Below, piece after piece: positions 16,974 through 24,416 of a stretch of 32,662 nt of DNA (position 1 is the first letter of the stretch; each line of letters starts with the position of its first letter). Below the pieces are notes generated by a model. It made no database searches, had not been told where the DNA came from, and saw nothing but the letters and a program-made list of their open reading frames with translations. Source of the DNA: Oribacterium sp. (GTDB lineage: Bacteria > Bacillota > Clostridia > Lachnospirales > Lachnospiraceae); assembly GCA_024689585.1 (NCBI GenBank), contig JAILDF010000108.1:1-32662 (forward strand), read 5' to 3'. Both the position numbers and the translations under genes were made by a program.

Positions 16974-17738
16974 ATGCTTCAGGGCTTTTTTAATTATGAC
17001 AATCCCATCTGGCGCTTCGTCGGAAGACTGGGAGATATGATACTTCTTAATGTATTGTGGATCTTATGTTCACTGCCCATAGTAACCATAGGGGCATCCA
17101 CAACCGCATTATATTACTGCACATTGAAGATAGTGAGAAACGAGGATGACGGAGACATTAAAATGTTCTTTAAATCCTTCAAGCTGAATTTCAAACAGGC
17201 CACCATCATATGGATACCCATGCTTCTTTTGGGCATGCTTCTAGTCTTTGACTTTAACTTCTTCGGAAGTGCTCTTGCCGGTGCAGGAGCCGCAAGAATA
17301 CTGCTGCAGGGAATCACCATAGCCATGATGGTCATCTGGATCTTTGTATTCACCTATGTATGGCCCCTTCTCAGCAGATTCGACAACACCGTAAAAAACA
17401 CCGTAACAAATGCGGCCTACATGTCCATACGATACCTGGGATCCACCCTGTCAATGCTTATAAGCGATGTCATCATCATTGCCATCGGCTACGTGGCCCT
17501 CTACTACATGGCCTGGATAACCGCCTTCATGGTACTCATGGGTTACCCACTCCTCGCCTGGGTCAACTCCACCATGCTTGACCACATCTTCGAAAAATAC
17601 ATGCCGAAAACCGACCCCGCCAAAGATAAAGAAGTCCGCCCCATCCTCCAGGACATAAACCTCGACGGCACTTTAAAAGAAGGCACTTCCGAAGATACTG
17701 CCAATGACCTGGAGAATTTGAAAAACAAGGATGAATAG
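16974..17738 (+). CDS. YesL/DUF624 family membrane protein
   Basis: 254 residues, slightly longer than typical YesL (~210) because of a ~45-residue charged C-terminal tail. The family opening is clear: FFNYDNPIWRFVGRLGDMILLNVLWILCSLPIVTIGAST, where the aromatic start, the RLGD and the LCSLPIVTIGAS run are characteristic. About five hydrophobic segments are present. Function in the family is unknown; yesL genes usually lie next to YesM/YesN regulators and sugar ABC transporters, as here in a loose sense (the sensor genes are ~4 kb upstream). AAGGAG precedes the ATG. It is followed by a long palindrome with no evident simple terminator. Confidence 0.87.
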   Translation: MLQGFFNYDNPIWRFVGRLGDMILLNVLWILCSLPIVTIGASTTALYYCTLKIVRNEDDGDIKMFFKSFKLNFKQATIIWIPMLLLGMLLVFDFNFFGSALAGAGAARILLQGITIAMMVIWIFVFTYVWPLLSRFDNTVKNTVTNAAYMSIRYLGSTLSMLISDVIIIAIGYVALYYMAWITAFMVLMGYPLLAWVNSTMLDHIFEKYMPKTDPAKDKEVRPILQDINLDGTLKEGTSEDTANDLENLKNKDE

Positions 17739-17745
17739 TAGAGTA

Positions 17746-18044
17746 GAGCGGTCGGGCATCCATTTAAAATCGTAAAGCCGAGCCGTGAAAAATCAAAATC
17801 TGACCCCTTAGAGGCACTTGGTCCCCTTTTCCTTAGCCCCCTCGCCAAGTCAGAGTTGTCATAAAGAGAACTCTGACATTGCTGCCCAAGATTTGTTTTT
17901 TAATCTTGGGAGCCGCGCGGCTTTGAGCGGTTCAAAAGAATCCGTCAGGATTCTTTCTTTGGCGAGGGCCTAGTGCCTCTTAGGGGTCAGATTTTAGATT
18001 TTTCCGGCAAGGCGCCTCGATTTTAAATGGATGCTCGACCGCTC
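17746..18044. repeat. ~300-bp composite imperfect palindrome (MITE-like)
   Basis: The outer arms match closely: GAGCGGTC (17746-17753) with GACCGCTC (18037-18044), then GCATCCATTTAAAATCG with CGATTTTAAATGGATGC. Further in, AAAATCTGACCCC and GAGGCACT pair with their counterparts AGTGCCTC and GGGGTCAGATTTT. Inside lie separate hairpins: GTCAGAGTT/AACTCTGAC, CCCAAGAT/ATCTTGGG, and AAGAATCC/GGATTCTT. The central 17899-17960 is shared with the 3' end of the kinase gene. No transposase frame and no clear target duplication were seen. Confidence 0.75.
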
Positions 18045-18141
18045 GACCGTATTACACCGTTCATATCTCGTTCACAATTGTTTACAAATTATTCAAAAGA
18101 TTAACATAGTTTGTTCATCCTTGATTTTTATATTAAAAATG

Positions 18142-18161
18142 TGATAACAAGAGTGTTATCA
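18142..18161. promoter_or_regulatory. Perfect 20-bp inverted repeat, operator or stem
   Basis: TGATAACA-AGAG-TGTTATCA, in an AT-rich stretch downstream of the long palindrome. It resembles a dimeric operator, or the 5' hairpin of a short RNA ending at the GC-rich hairpin at 18192-18217. A TTTACA (18081) with CATAGT 18 bases on could be a promoter. Role unresolved. Confidence 0.35.
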
Positions 18162-18191
18162 ATAGTTAATAAGATTTTTTTCATAATACTC

Positions 18192-18217
18192 GGGCAGGGA
18201 CCATTGGTCACCTGCCC
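18192..18217 (+). terminator. Terminator-like GC-rich hairpin without upstream gene
   Basis: GGGCAGG (18192-18198) pairs with CCTGCCC (18211-18217) and GACC with GGTC inside it, leaving one bulged A. The tail TCCTCCCTTTTA is only weakly T-rich. No + strand gene ends nearby; it may end a small RNA. Confidence 0.4.
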
Positions 18218-18240
18218 TCCTCCCTTTTATAGAGAAAAAA

Positions 18241-18304
18241 TAAACGTCATGAAGTTCATAGCCCGATCAGGTACATTCGGGTGATACTTCATGACGTATT
18301 TTTA
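18241..18304 (-). terminator. Terminator of the AraC-family gene (bidirectional form)
   Basis: ACGTCATGAAGT (18244-18255) pairs perfectly with ACTTCATGACGT (18286-18297), enclosing a smaller CCCGA/TCGGG hairpin. T-tracts lie on both sides: ATTTTTATTTTA on the + strand, and TTTATTTTTT reading the minus strand. It sits directly behind the stop of the minus-strand regulator. Confidence 0.82.
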
Positions 18305-19237
18305 TTTTATCGTTGCCGGACTGTGCTCGGTTTTTTCCTCCACAGGGGCCGGGGCTGCAACAGGGGCAATCTCGGAGAATGCCACAACAGGATCCGAAGA
18401 GGATTTCGCATCCTGCTTTCTGTAATCCCTGGGAGATAAACCGAAAGCCTTGTGGAAGGCATCCTTAAAGTAGTTGGCATCACTGAAACCGTTATTAAGG
18501 GCAACCTCCGTAATGGTATGATCCGTATGGGCAAGCTCGATGGCAGCCTTATTGAGACGGACAAAGGTAAGAAATTCATGTACGCCTATACCGGTGTCTT
18601 CCTTAAACTTTCTTGAAAGATAATTCGGACTGAAACCGCTGGCCTCCGCAATATCATTAAGACTTATCTTCTGATTGTAATTCTTCTTGATGAAGGTTGC
18701 AGCAAGGCTGAGCTGACGGTTAGTGGTATGGAGTTCATCCAACAGACTTGTGTCTATATCTGTGGAGAATCTCCTGATGATAACCAGAAGCTGTATAAGG
18801 CATAGCGAGAGCATGGCAGGACTCACTCTTTCATCATTGAAACGCTGCTCTGCCTCCATGTTCTGTATAAGCTGCTCCACATGCACCTGATACATGGCAG
18901 GTATCTGTAAAATATAGGTGTTTTTCTCTGCAAGAGTATCGTATATAAACTGCATGTTGGGGAACAATACATCCTGTTCGCGGAACAATACTACGGTGCG
19001 CACTGACTGCTGCTTCGAAGTGTAGTGCACGCTGTGCGGGGTATTGGGCGGTATAAGGAGAACGCTTCCCGGAACCATATTATAGAAGTAGGATTTTATA
19101 AAAAAGTTGCAGCTTCCCTTATTGAGATAAAACAGCTCATAATGATTATGTATATGAGGTTCTGTCATCTCGAAATTCCGGTCTCTTGATTTTGTATCAA
19201 TAAAAATTCTGTTAATAGTATATCCGATGATTGCCAT
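18302..19237 (-). CDS. AraC family transcriptional regulator with cupin domain
   Basis: 311 residues. The N-terminal ~150 residues form a cupin-type ligand domain (EPHIHNHYELFYLNKGSCNF, then PGSVLLIPPNTPHSVHY with the histidine-bearing turn). The C-terminal double helix-turn-helix runs from about 180 to 280 (LNDIAEASGFSPNYLSRKFKEDTGIGVHEF, then VALNNGFSDANYFKDAFHKAFGLSPRDYRK). A ~35-residue Ala/Pro/Ser-rich tail after the DNA-binding domain is unusual. It is transcribed away from the leader RNA and the solute-binding/chemotaxis pair, sharing a ~500-bp intergenic region with them, so it could regulate itself and those genes in response to a carbohydrate; this is inference. GAGG precedes the ATG. 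Confidence 0.9.
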   Translation of the reverse strand: MAIIGYTINRIFIDTKSRDRNFEMTEPHIHNHYELFYLNKGSCNFFIKSYFYNMVPGSVLLIPPNTPHSVHYTSKQQSVRTVVLFREQDVLFPNMQFIYDTLAEKNTYILQIPAMYQVHVEQLIQNMEAEQRFNDERVSPAMLSLCLIQLLVIIRRFSTDIDTSLLDELHTTNRQLSLAATFIKKNYNQKISLNDIAEASGFSPNYLSRKFKEDTGIGVHEFLTFVRLNKAAIELAHTDHTITEVALNNGFSDANYFKDAFHKAFGLSPRDYRKQDAKSSSDPVVAFSEIAPVAAPAPVEEKTEHSPATIK

Positions 19238-19361
19238 TTTATACCTCTGAATATTTAGTTATAATCATTATAATGCTTTATGGCATATAATTATAATACT
19301 AAAAAGAATTATGAAAAAGATAAAAAATCAGTATTTTGTATCAATTCAAGCAAAAAAATAA

Positions 19362-19390
19362 TTGTTTCAGTTTGTGAAATAGGATATCAT
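19362..19390 (+). promoter_or_regulatory. Candidate promoter of the structured leader RNA
   Basis: TTGTTT (19362-19367) and TATCAT (19385-19390) with a 17-bp spacer. The -10 is good (five of six) and the -35 is weak (three of six). A start near 19397 would produce a ~150-nt RNA up to the terminator at 19545. Confidence 0.45.
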
Positions 19391-19396
19391 TATAAA

Positions 19397-19546
19397 GGAC
19401 TTCAATGAGTCTAACTATTCTATACTCTATACTATCAGGATTGAGACCCGATTACCCCTCACTCAAGTCGGGCCTCTCAAAATCCTGAGAATCAGGATTT
19501 GTTCTTTCAGACCGAAATCGTTATCACGGTTTTGGTCTTTTTTTAT
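19397..19546 (+). ncRNA. Candidate structured leader or small RNA with alternative pairing
   Basis: TCAGGATT (19435-19442), GAGA and CCCGA pair in order with TCGGG (19468-19472), TCTC and AATCCTGA (19481-19488), a 17-bp stem with two 2-base bulges. AATCCTGA can instead pair with a second TCAGGATT (19492-19499) across a 3-base loop, so two states exclude each other. A strong terminator follows (19509-19545). This is the layout of a riboswitch or attenuator, or a free small RNA. It matches no RNA class I recognise. Downstream gene: solute-binding protein at 19746. Confidence 0.5.
19509..19545 (+). terminator. Strong intrinsic terminator ending the leader RNA
   Basis: AGACCGAAATCGT (19509-19521) pairs with ACGGTTTTGGTCT (19526-19538) with two G-U pairs and a TATC loop, followed by a run of Ts. 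It lies ~200 bp before the solute-binding gene, so RNA must read through, or a second promoter must exist, for that gene to be expressed from here. Confidence 0.88.
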
Positions 19547-19558
19547 TCCCTCACGGCT

Positions 19559-19627
19559 TTATCCACCGGGGACGGTTCTCTCCGGCGAGAACCGTCCCTA
19601 CCGGCGAGAACCGTCCCCGGTGGATAA
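19559..19627. repeat. CCACCGGGGACGG palindrome, copy 2, with internal duplication
   Basis: Outer arms TTATCCACCGGGGACGG and CCGTCCCCGGTGGATAA are complementary. The core CCGGCGAGAACCGTCCC occurs twice (from about 19582 and 19601), so this copy is ~20 bp longer than the others and its two right arms compete for one left arm. Confidence 0.88.
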
Positions 19628-19745
19628 CCTGAGGATTTTTGTTTCCTTAAAACTTATAAAACCAAATATAGTTCCGAGATAAATAATAAGTGGCCCGTAT
19701 TTTGACTTGGGTTTAGGTTTAATGCTTATCAGGGAGCGAAACTAT

Positions 19746-21110
19746 ATGAAAAAATATTTATTCGGAATCACTTTTGTACTGTCAGCTGCAGCGATGCTTT
19801 CCGCCTGCGGCATCAAAGATGATGTGGTGGAAAAAGCTTTTAATGTTGACATGAAAGAGCTTAACAAAATCGCTGAAAATAGTGATGCGGAAAAGGAAGA
19901 AGCTGCGGCAGCCGGTCAGCAGAAAACACTTAAACTGTTTAACGGTAAAGGTGAGGTTGATGCTCAGATCAAAGAACTCGCCCAGAAGTATAAAGCAGAA
20001 ACAGGTGTAAACGTAGAAGTTGAGTCCGCACAGAGCGGAGTAGATGTACAGGCAACATTAAAAGCTTATTATCTTTCAGATAAAATGCCGGATATTTTCG
20101 TTTGCGAGTCTTCCAGCTTTGCAAACTGGGAAGGTCTTCTTGTGGATCTCAGCGACCAGGCATGGGCGAAGGATACAGAGGCGGAGTATGTTGACAAAAA
20201 CTACGGCACCCTTGGATTCCCTTATGCCACAGAAGCCATTGGTCTCATATATAATGCAGACTTTCTTTCGAAGGCCGGAATAGACCCGGATACCCTTACC
20301 AGTCCCGAACTTGTGGAGAAGGCATTTGAAACACTGGACGAAAAAAAGGATCAGCTGGGACTTACCGCAGTTGTGGGTTACTGTGCGGAGAATGAGAATC
20401 TAAGCTGGTCAACCGGAAACCACATATTCGGAAACTATATCGATGCAGGTCTCGACAGATCCGACACCACCTACATTGATATGATCAATAACGACCATGC
20501 CATAGACCGTAACAGGTTCCTGAAGTTTGCGGAATTCATTGATCTCCTTCAGAGATACAGTGATCCGGATCTCCTGGTTACCGGAACTTATGATGATCAG
20601 GTAAAGAATTTTGCTTCCGGTAAATATGCATTTGTTACCCAGGGTTCCTGGATCGGAGCTGTTATGATGGGAAATGATGCCGCAGAATATGAAAAGGCAG
20701 GACATTTTAAGGTAGGAATGCTTCCATATGTATTTGATAAGGGAGTTGACACGATACTTACGAATCCTCCTTCCTGGTGGGCAGTTCTGAAGGAAGGCAA
20801 TGCTGAGGAGGCGAAGGCATTCCTCCAGTGGTGCGCAGGTGACGCAGGCCAGAAGATACTGGTTGAGGATGCCGGATTTGTGAGTCCCTTCACATCCTGC
20901 AAGTATGTGGCATCGGATCCTTTTGCACCGGTGGTATCCGCATATATTGCATCCGGAAAGACTTCAAACTGGCACTGGATGGATATGAAGGAAGGCATCG
21001 CAGCCAATGCCTTCGGAAAAATATTTAATGAGTATGCCCGTGGAGAAATGGATGCCGAAGGCTTTACTTCCCAGATAGCAAGAGCTGTCAAGAGTTACTA
21101 TGAGGGATGA
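19746..21110 (+). CDS. Extracellular solute-binding lipoprotein, family 1
   Basis: 454 residues. Lipoprotein signal ends in LSAC (Cys21), followed by a short acidic/Ala-rich linker. Family-1 (MalE/UgpB-like) features include [52 protein letters not shown] and [17 protein letters not shown]. An upstream in-frame ATG (19707) would put charged residues before the signal, so the ATG at 19746 with GGGAG nine bases before is used. No permease or ATPase genes lie nearby; instead a chemotaxis receptor begins 13 bp after its stop. It may therefore serve as a ligand-presenting protein for that receptor, or work with distant transporter subunits. Likely ligand is a carbohydrate. Confidence 0.9.
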   Translation: MKKYLFGITFVLSAAAMLSACGIKDDVVEKAFNVDMKELNKIAENSDAEKEEAAAAGQQKTLKLFNGKGEVDAQIKELAQKYKAETGVNVEVESAQSGVDVQATLKAYYLSDKMPDIFVCESSSFANWEGLLVDLSDQAWAKDTEAEYVDKNYGTLGFPYATEAIGLIYNADFLSKAGIDPDTLTSPELVEKAFETLDEKKDQLGLTAVVGYCAENENLSWSTGNHIFGNYIDAGLDRSDTTYIDMINNDHAIDRNRFLKFAEFIDLLQRYSDPDLLVTGTYDDQVKNFASGKYAFVTQGSWIGAVMMGNDAAEYEKAGHFKVGMLPYVFDKGVDTILTNPPSWWAVLKEGNAEEAKAFLQWCAGDAGQKILVEDAGFVSPFTSCKYVASDPFAPVVSAYIASGKTSNWHWMDMKEGIAANAFGKIFNEYARGEMDAEGFTSQIARAVKSYYEG

Positions 21111-21123
21111 ACGGAGGAACAAA

Positions 21124-22929
21124 ATGGATAACTTTATGGTGGCTAAAAAAGCCGGAGTTAGAGGAAAAGAACTGAAAGTAAGAAAGCGTCCTTTGTTTTT
21201 CTGCACTGTAATGTTCCAGATAAGTGCTATAAACATCGTAATGCTTATAGCGTTTATGCTTGTGATGAGGATGCTCATAGGACAGATGCAGCAGCAGACC
21301 CTGAACAGCAGGTCAATGTCTCAGTATGTACTGTCCCTGAGCACAGAGGAAGCGGAGCTTAAATCGGATGTCATGTCCCTGTATGATCAGGCCATAGGCT
21401 ACGTATCGGCAAAAGCCGATGAGACCCGTGTGGCGCTTCTTCCGGAGATACAGTCTACAAGAAAGACTATAGAGGAAGACATCAACGAGCTTAAAAAGCA
21501 GCTTGATGCAGATTCCCAGGCAGAAGCATTAGCCTCCCTTCAGGAGATACAGAAACAGTATGACCGGCTTAATGTAATGATCGATGAGTCTATGGCAGAG
21601 ATTGATCAGGGAAACCGGGATACAGCCTATGACATACTTTTTAACAGGGCGGAGCTCCAGAAGGTAGCCATATTCCACTCCTGCAAGGTTATCGATGAAG
21701 CCGTTACGGCTGAGGCTGACAAGAGTAATCTGGAAATGATGCTGATGCTGAAGAACGGTATCGAAGCGGCTATCAAGGGTACAGGACTCTTTATACTTCT
21801 TATAGTATTTAACTTCCTTCTCAACTATTTCGGTATAGTGAAAAAGATAAAGAGTATCTCAAGAGAAGTCAGTGATATCATCGGAAAGATTGAGAAGGGT
21901 GAGGGAGACCTGACCACAAGGATCTACACCAGAAGTGCATCGGAACTTGTTTATATCATCAATGGCATTAACCACTTTATAGAGACTCTGCAGAATGTCA
22001 TGAAGGAGGTTAAGTCCGGTGTTGAGGTACTTAATTCTTCCACCGAAACCGTCACAACGAAGCTCAACAAGTCAAACGGAAATGTACAGAGTACCTCCGC
22101 TGCCATGGAAGAGCTCAGTGCCAGCATGCAGTCTGTTTCAGAGATGGTATCCTCCATCAATAATCAGGTAATGGAAGTAAAAGCTTCAACGGATGAGATA
22201 AACCGTGAGGCAACCGGAGGCAGGGAAACCGCTTCAGGCATCAAGCTGGAAGCTGATGAGATAAAGCACCACGTCACAGAGAGAAAGCAGGGTATGAGCG
22301 TAAAGGTCAGCGAACTCAGCGAAGTGCTTGCAAAGTCTCTTGAAGATTCCAAGAAGGTTAAGGAGATCAATACTCTGACCAAGAACATACTTGATATAGC
22401 TGAGAAGACCAATCTTATCGCCGTTAATGCTTCCATCGAGGCAGCCCGTGCAGGACAGGCAGGGAAGAGCTTTGCGGTGGTTGCTTCAGAGGTCAGCAAT
22501 CTTGCTGCCAACTCCAAGAAGACCGCCAATGACATCCAGGATATAAGTAAGGATGTTACAACCGCGGTTGAGGAGCTTGCCGATAATGCCCAGATGGTTC
22601 TGGATTTCATCAAGACTGATGTAACGAAGGATTACGACAGCTTCGTTGAGACCGGAAACAAGTACGAAAATACGGCAGATACCATGAATACAATGCTTAT
22701 CGCATTTAAGGATAAGGCTGATTACCTCAATGGTATAATGTCTGATATGGCAAATTCCGTATCTTCCATCACAAATTCAGTATCCGAGAGCTCACAGGCC
22801 ATCACCCTTTCTGCTCAGAATACCATGGAGATCGTAGGCGATATGAGCGGAATCTCAGAGGCTATGGATCACAATGTTGAAGTAACAGGAAAACTTAATG
22901 CCGCAACCAGAAAGTTTGTTGAGGTATAA
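21124..22929 (+). CDS. Methyl-accepting chemotaxis protein
   Basis: 601 residues from the ATG at 21124, chosen because GGAGG lies seven bases before it; the ATG at 21100 overlaps the previous gene. Parts: basic cytoplasmic start, membrane helix (about 24-50), a helical extracytoplasmic domain (~52-215) that resembles a four-helix bundle, second membrane helix (about 216-238), HAMP (~239-295), and the signalling coiled coil. Its conserved tip is at about 418-465 ([31 protein letters not shown]). No C-terminal CheR-docking pentapeptide is seen. The tight coupling to a solute-binding lipoprotein suggests indirect ligand sensing. No other chemotaxis genes are in the window, but the gene implies a motile or taxis-capable cell. 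Confidence 0.94.
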   Translation: MDNFMVAKKAGVRGKELKVRKRPLFFCTVMFQISAINIVMLIAFMLVMRMLIGQMQQQTLNSRSMSQYVLSLSTEEAELKSDVMSLYDQAIGYVSAKADETRVALLPEIQSTRKTIEEDINELKKQLDADSQAEALASLQEIQKQYDRLNVMIDESMAEIDQGNRDTAYDILFNRAELQKVAIFHSCKVIDEAVTAEADKSNLEMMLMLKNGIEAAIKGTGLFILLIVFNFLLNYFGIVKKIKSISREVSDIIGKIEKGEGDLTTRIYTRSASELVYIINGINHFIETLQNVMKEVKSGVEVLNSSTETVTTKLNKSNGNVQSTSAAMEELSASMQSVSEMVSSINNQVMEVKASTDEINREATGGRETASGIKLEADEIKHHVTERKQGMSVKVSELSEVLAKSLEDSKKVKEINTLTKNILDIAEKTNLIAVNASIEAARAGQAGKSFAVVASEVSNLAANSKKTANDIQDISKDVTTAVEELADNAQMVLDFIKTDVTKDYDSFVETGNKYENTADTMNTMLIAFKDKADYLNGIMSDMANSVSSITNSVSESSQAITLSAQNTMEIVGDMSGISEAMDHNVEVTGKLNAATRKFVEV

Positions 22930-22943
22930 AATTTTTAAAAAAA

Positions 22944-22990
22944 TAGCACAAGACATCTTGAAGATTTCAGATGTCTTGTGCTATACTTCT
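22944..22990 (+). terminator. Terminator after the chemotaxis gene
   Basis: TAGCACAAGACATCT (22944-22958) pairs perfectly with AGATGTCTTGTGCTA (22969-22983). The downstream tail (TACTTCTAATT) is poor in Ts, but an A-run (AAAAAAA) lies just before the stem. Confidence 0.7.
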
Positions 22991-22998
22991 AATTGCTT

Positions 22999-23013
22999 TT
23001 GAAAGCGCTTACA
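22999..23013 (+). promoter_or_regulatory. Catabolite-responsive element upstream of the KDG kinase gene
   Basis: TTGAAAGCGCTTACA fits the Gram-positive CRE consensus WTGNAANCGNWNNCW at every defined position. Its palindromic AAGCGCTT core is also typical of LacI-family operators. It lies ~80 bp before the kinase ATG and would overlap a possible promoter (CTTACA at 23008, GATAAA at 23032). Repression by CcpA or a related LacI-type regulator is expected. Confidence 0.7.
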
Positions 23014-23092
23014 AAAAGTGAGCGTGACGCAGATAAAATGAGTTTAATTAACTGATGAACAGTATGATTTTCATTTTAAAATGGAGGAAGAT

Positions 23093-24190
23093 ATGGATTT
23101 AAATTTAAGACCGGCAAATGAGTGTACATTTGATGCAGCTTCTTTGGGAGAGGTTATGCTCCGTCTTGATCCGGGCGAAGGCAGGATCAGAACAGCAAGA
23201 TCCTTCCGTGCATGGGAAGGCGGCGGAGAGTACAATGTTATCCGCGGACTTCGTAAGTGCTTCGGACTCAAGACTGCAGTTATCACAGCTCTTGCAGACA
23301 ATGAGGTAGGCCACCTGGTAGAGGACTTCATGATGCAGGGCGGTGTTGATACATCACTTGTTAAGTGGATGGATACAGACGGAATCGGCAGAGTCTGCAG
23401 AAACGGACTTAACTTCACAGAGAGAGGATTCGGTATCCGTGGAGCAAAGGGATGCTCAGACAGAGCAAATACCGCTATCTCAAAGGCAAAGCCTGAAGAT
23501 TTCGACTTTGACTATATCTTTGGTGAGCTCGGTGTTCGCTGGCTCCATACCGGCGGAATCTATGCAGCTCTTTCAGAGCAGGCTTCAGAGACTGTTATCG
23601 CTGCCATCAAGACAGCAAAGAAGTACGGCACCATGGTTTCTTATGACCTTAACTACCGTCCTTCAATGTGGTCAGCTATCGGCGGACAGGCAAAGGCTCA
23701 GGAAGTAAACAAGGAAATCGCTAAGTACGTTGACGTTATGATCGGTAACGAGGAAGACTTCACAGCCTGCCTTGGATTCAAGATCGAGGGACAGGATGAG
23801 TCTCTTAAGGAGCTTAATGTTGACGGCTACAAGAAGATGATCAACGAGGCTGTTAAGACATATCCTAACTTCAAGGCTGTTGCCACAACACTTCGTACTG
23901 TTCACACAGCTACTGTTAATGACTGGTCAGCTCTTTGCTGGGCAAACGGCGAGATCTACAAGGCAGCTGATTATAAGGGTCTTGAGATCATGGACCGTGT
24001 AGGCGGCGGTGATTCCTTCGCTTCAGGACTTATCTACGGACTTATGACAACCGGCGATGCTGAGAAGGCTGTAAACTACGGTGCAGCTCACGGCGCCCTT
24101 GCCATGACAACTCCGGGTGACACCACAATGGCTACAAAGAAGGAAGTTGAAGCCGTTATGGGTGGTGCAGGAGCACGTGTACAGAGATAA
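23093..24190 (+). CDS. kdgK: PfkB-family sugar kinase, probable 2-keto-3-deoxygluconate kinase
   Basis: 365 residues from the ATG at 23093, with GGAGG (23083-23087) five bases before; an ATG at 23081 overlaps the ribosome site. It is a ribokinase-fold enzyme: GGEYNVIRGLRK (substrate-side glycines), an ALADNEVGHLVEDFMMQGGVDTS segment, and the C-terminal catalytic DRVGGGDSFASGLIYG with the base Asp near residue 306. The long KDG-kinase-like layout and YDLNYRPSMW fit phosphorylation of 2-keto-3-deoxygluconate from pectin or uronate breakdown; a related sugar acid or hexose cannot be excluded. Codon use is of the highly expressed type, like mglB. A CRE sits upstream and a terminator downstream, so it is monocistronic. 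No KDPG aldolase neighbour is present. Confidence 0.8.
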   Translation: MDLNLRPANECTFDAASLGEVMLRLDPGEGRIRTARSFRAWEGGGEYNVIRGLRKCFGLKTAVITALADNEVGHLVEDFMMQGGVDTSLVKWMDTDGIGRVCRNGLNFTERGFGIRGAKGCSDRANTAISKAKPEDFDFDYIFGELGVRWLHTGGIYAALSEQASETVIAAIKTAKKYGTMVSYDLNYRPSMWSAIGGQAKAQEVNKEIAKYVDVMIGNEEDFTACLGFKIEGQDESLKELNVDGYKKMINEAVKTYPNFKAVATTLRTVHTATVNDWSALCWANGEIYKAADYKGLEIMDRVGGGDSFASGLIYGLMTTGDAEKAVNYGAAHGALAMTTPGDTTMATKKEVEAVMGGAGARVQR

Positions 24191-24242
24191 GCTCTCATTA
24201 AATTTACTGACTCGATAAACTCTTTTCTATAAATAACCTAAA

Positions 24243-24278
24243 CCAAAAACGGCGGACCCTGTGGTCCGTCGTTTTTGG
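24243..24278 (+). terminator. Intrinsic terminator after the KDG kinase gene
   Basis: AAAAACGGCGGACC and GGTCCGTCGTTTTT pair (one G-U) around a CTGT loop. The symmetry of A- and T-runs means it could work on both strands. Confidence 0.88.
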
Positions 24279-24331
24279 CATTTGCAACTAACAAAACACA
24301 AAATCCCTGATTTTTGTATGCATAATTGGAC

Positions 24332-24359
24332 TTGTGATTTAAGCCAAATGAATTATACT
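24332..24359 (+). promoter_or_regulatory. Candidate purC promoter
   Basis: TTGTGA (24332-24337), 16-bp spacer, TATACT (24354-24359). Two TTCGG motifs (24364-24368 and 24377-24381) follow at the expected start site. The first, in AAATTTCGGTAAC, agrees at 11 of 13 positions with the reverse of the PurBox consensus AWWWCCGAACWWT, so purine control is possible but not shown. Confidence 0.38.
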
Positions 24360-24416
24360 AAATTTCGGTAACACAATTCGGACGCGAGGGTCCTTAATTG
24401 AATATGGAGGGTAAAG

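Larger units (their letters stand above)
17739..18301. other. 563-bp non-coding region between YesL and AraC genes
   Basis: No open frame with a ribosome site is supported here. The region holds a 299-bp imperfect palindrome (17746-18044), then AT-rich DNA with a perfect 20-bp inverted repeat (18142-18161), a GC-rich hairpin (18192-18217) and the terminator shared with the AraC gene (18244-18304). The flanking genes converge, so there is no obvious need for promoters; this argues for a mobile or RNA element. Confidence 0.75.
19238..19745. other. 508-bp intergenic region with leader RNA and palindrome
   Basis: The region is divergent between the AraC gene (minus) and the solute-binding gene (plus). 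From left: ~120 bp very AT-rich DNA that should carry the AraC promoter (several TATAAT-like runs near 19260-19300), a + strand promoter at 19362-19390, a structured RNA with terminator (19397-19546), then palindrome copy 2 (19559-19627). No coding frame is supported. Confidence 0.7.

Noticed and set aside
17543..17848. 101-codon minus-strand open frame reaching into the long palindrome
   Set aside because: It is largely antisense to the YesL gene, runs into repeat DNA, and has no ribosome site or recognisable domain.
24364..24381. Pair of TTCGG motifs as definite PurR boxes before purC
   Set aside because: They are only partial matches, in direct orientation and 13 bp apart, not the inverted 16-17 bp arrangement known for Bacillus PurR, so they are mentioned only as a possibility.
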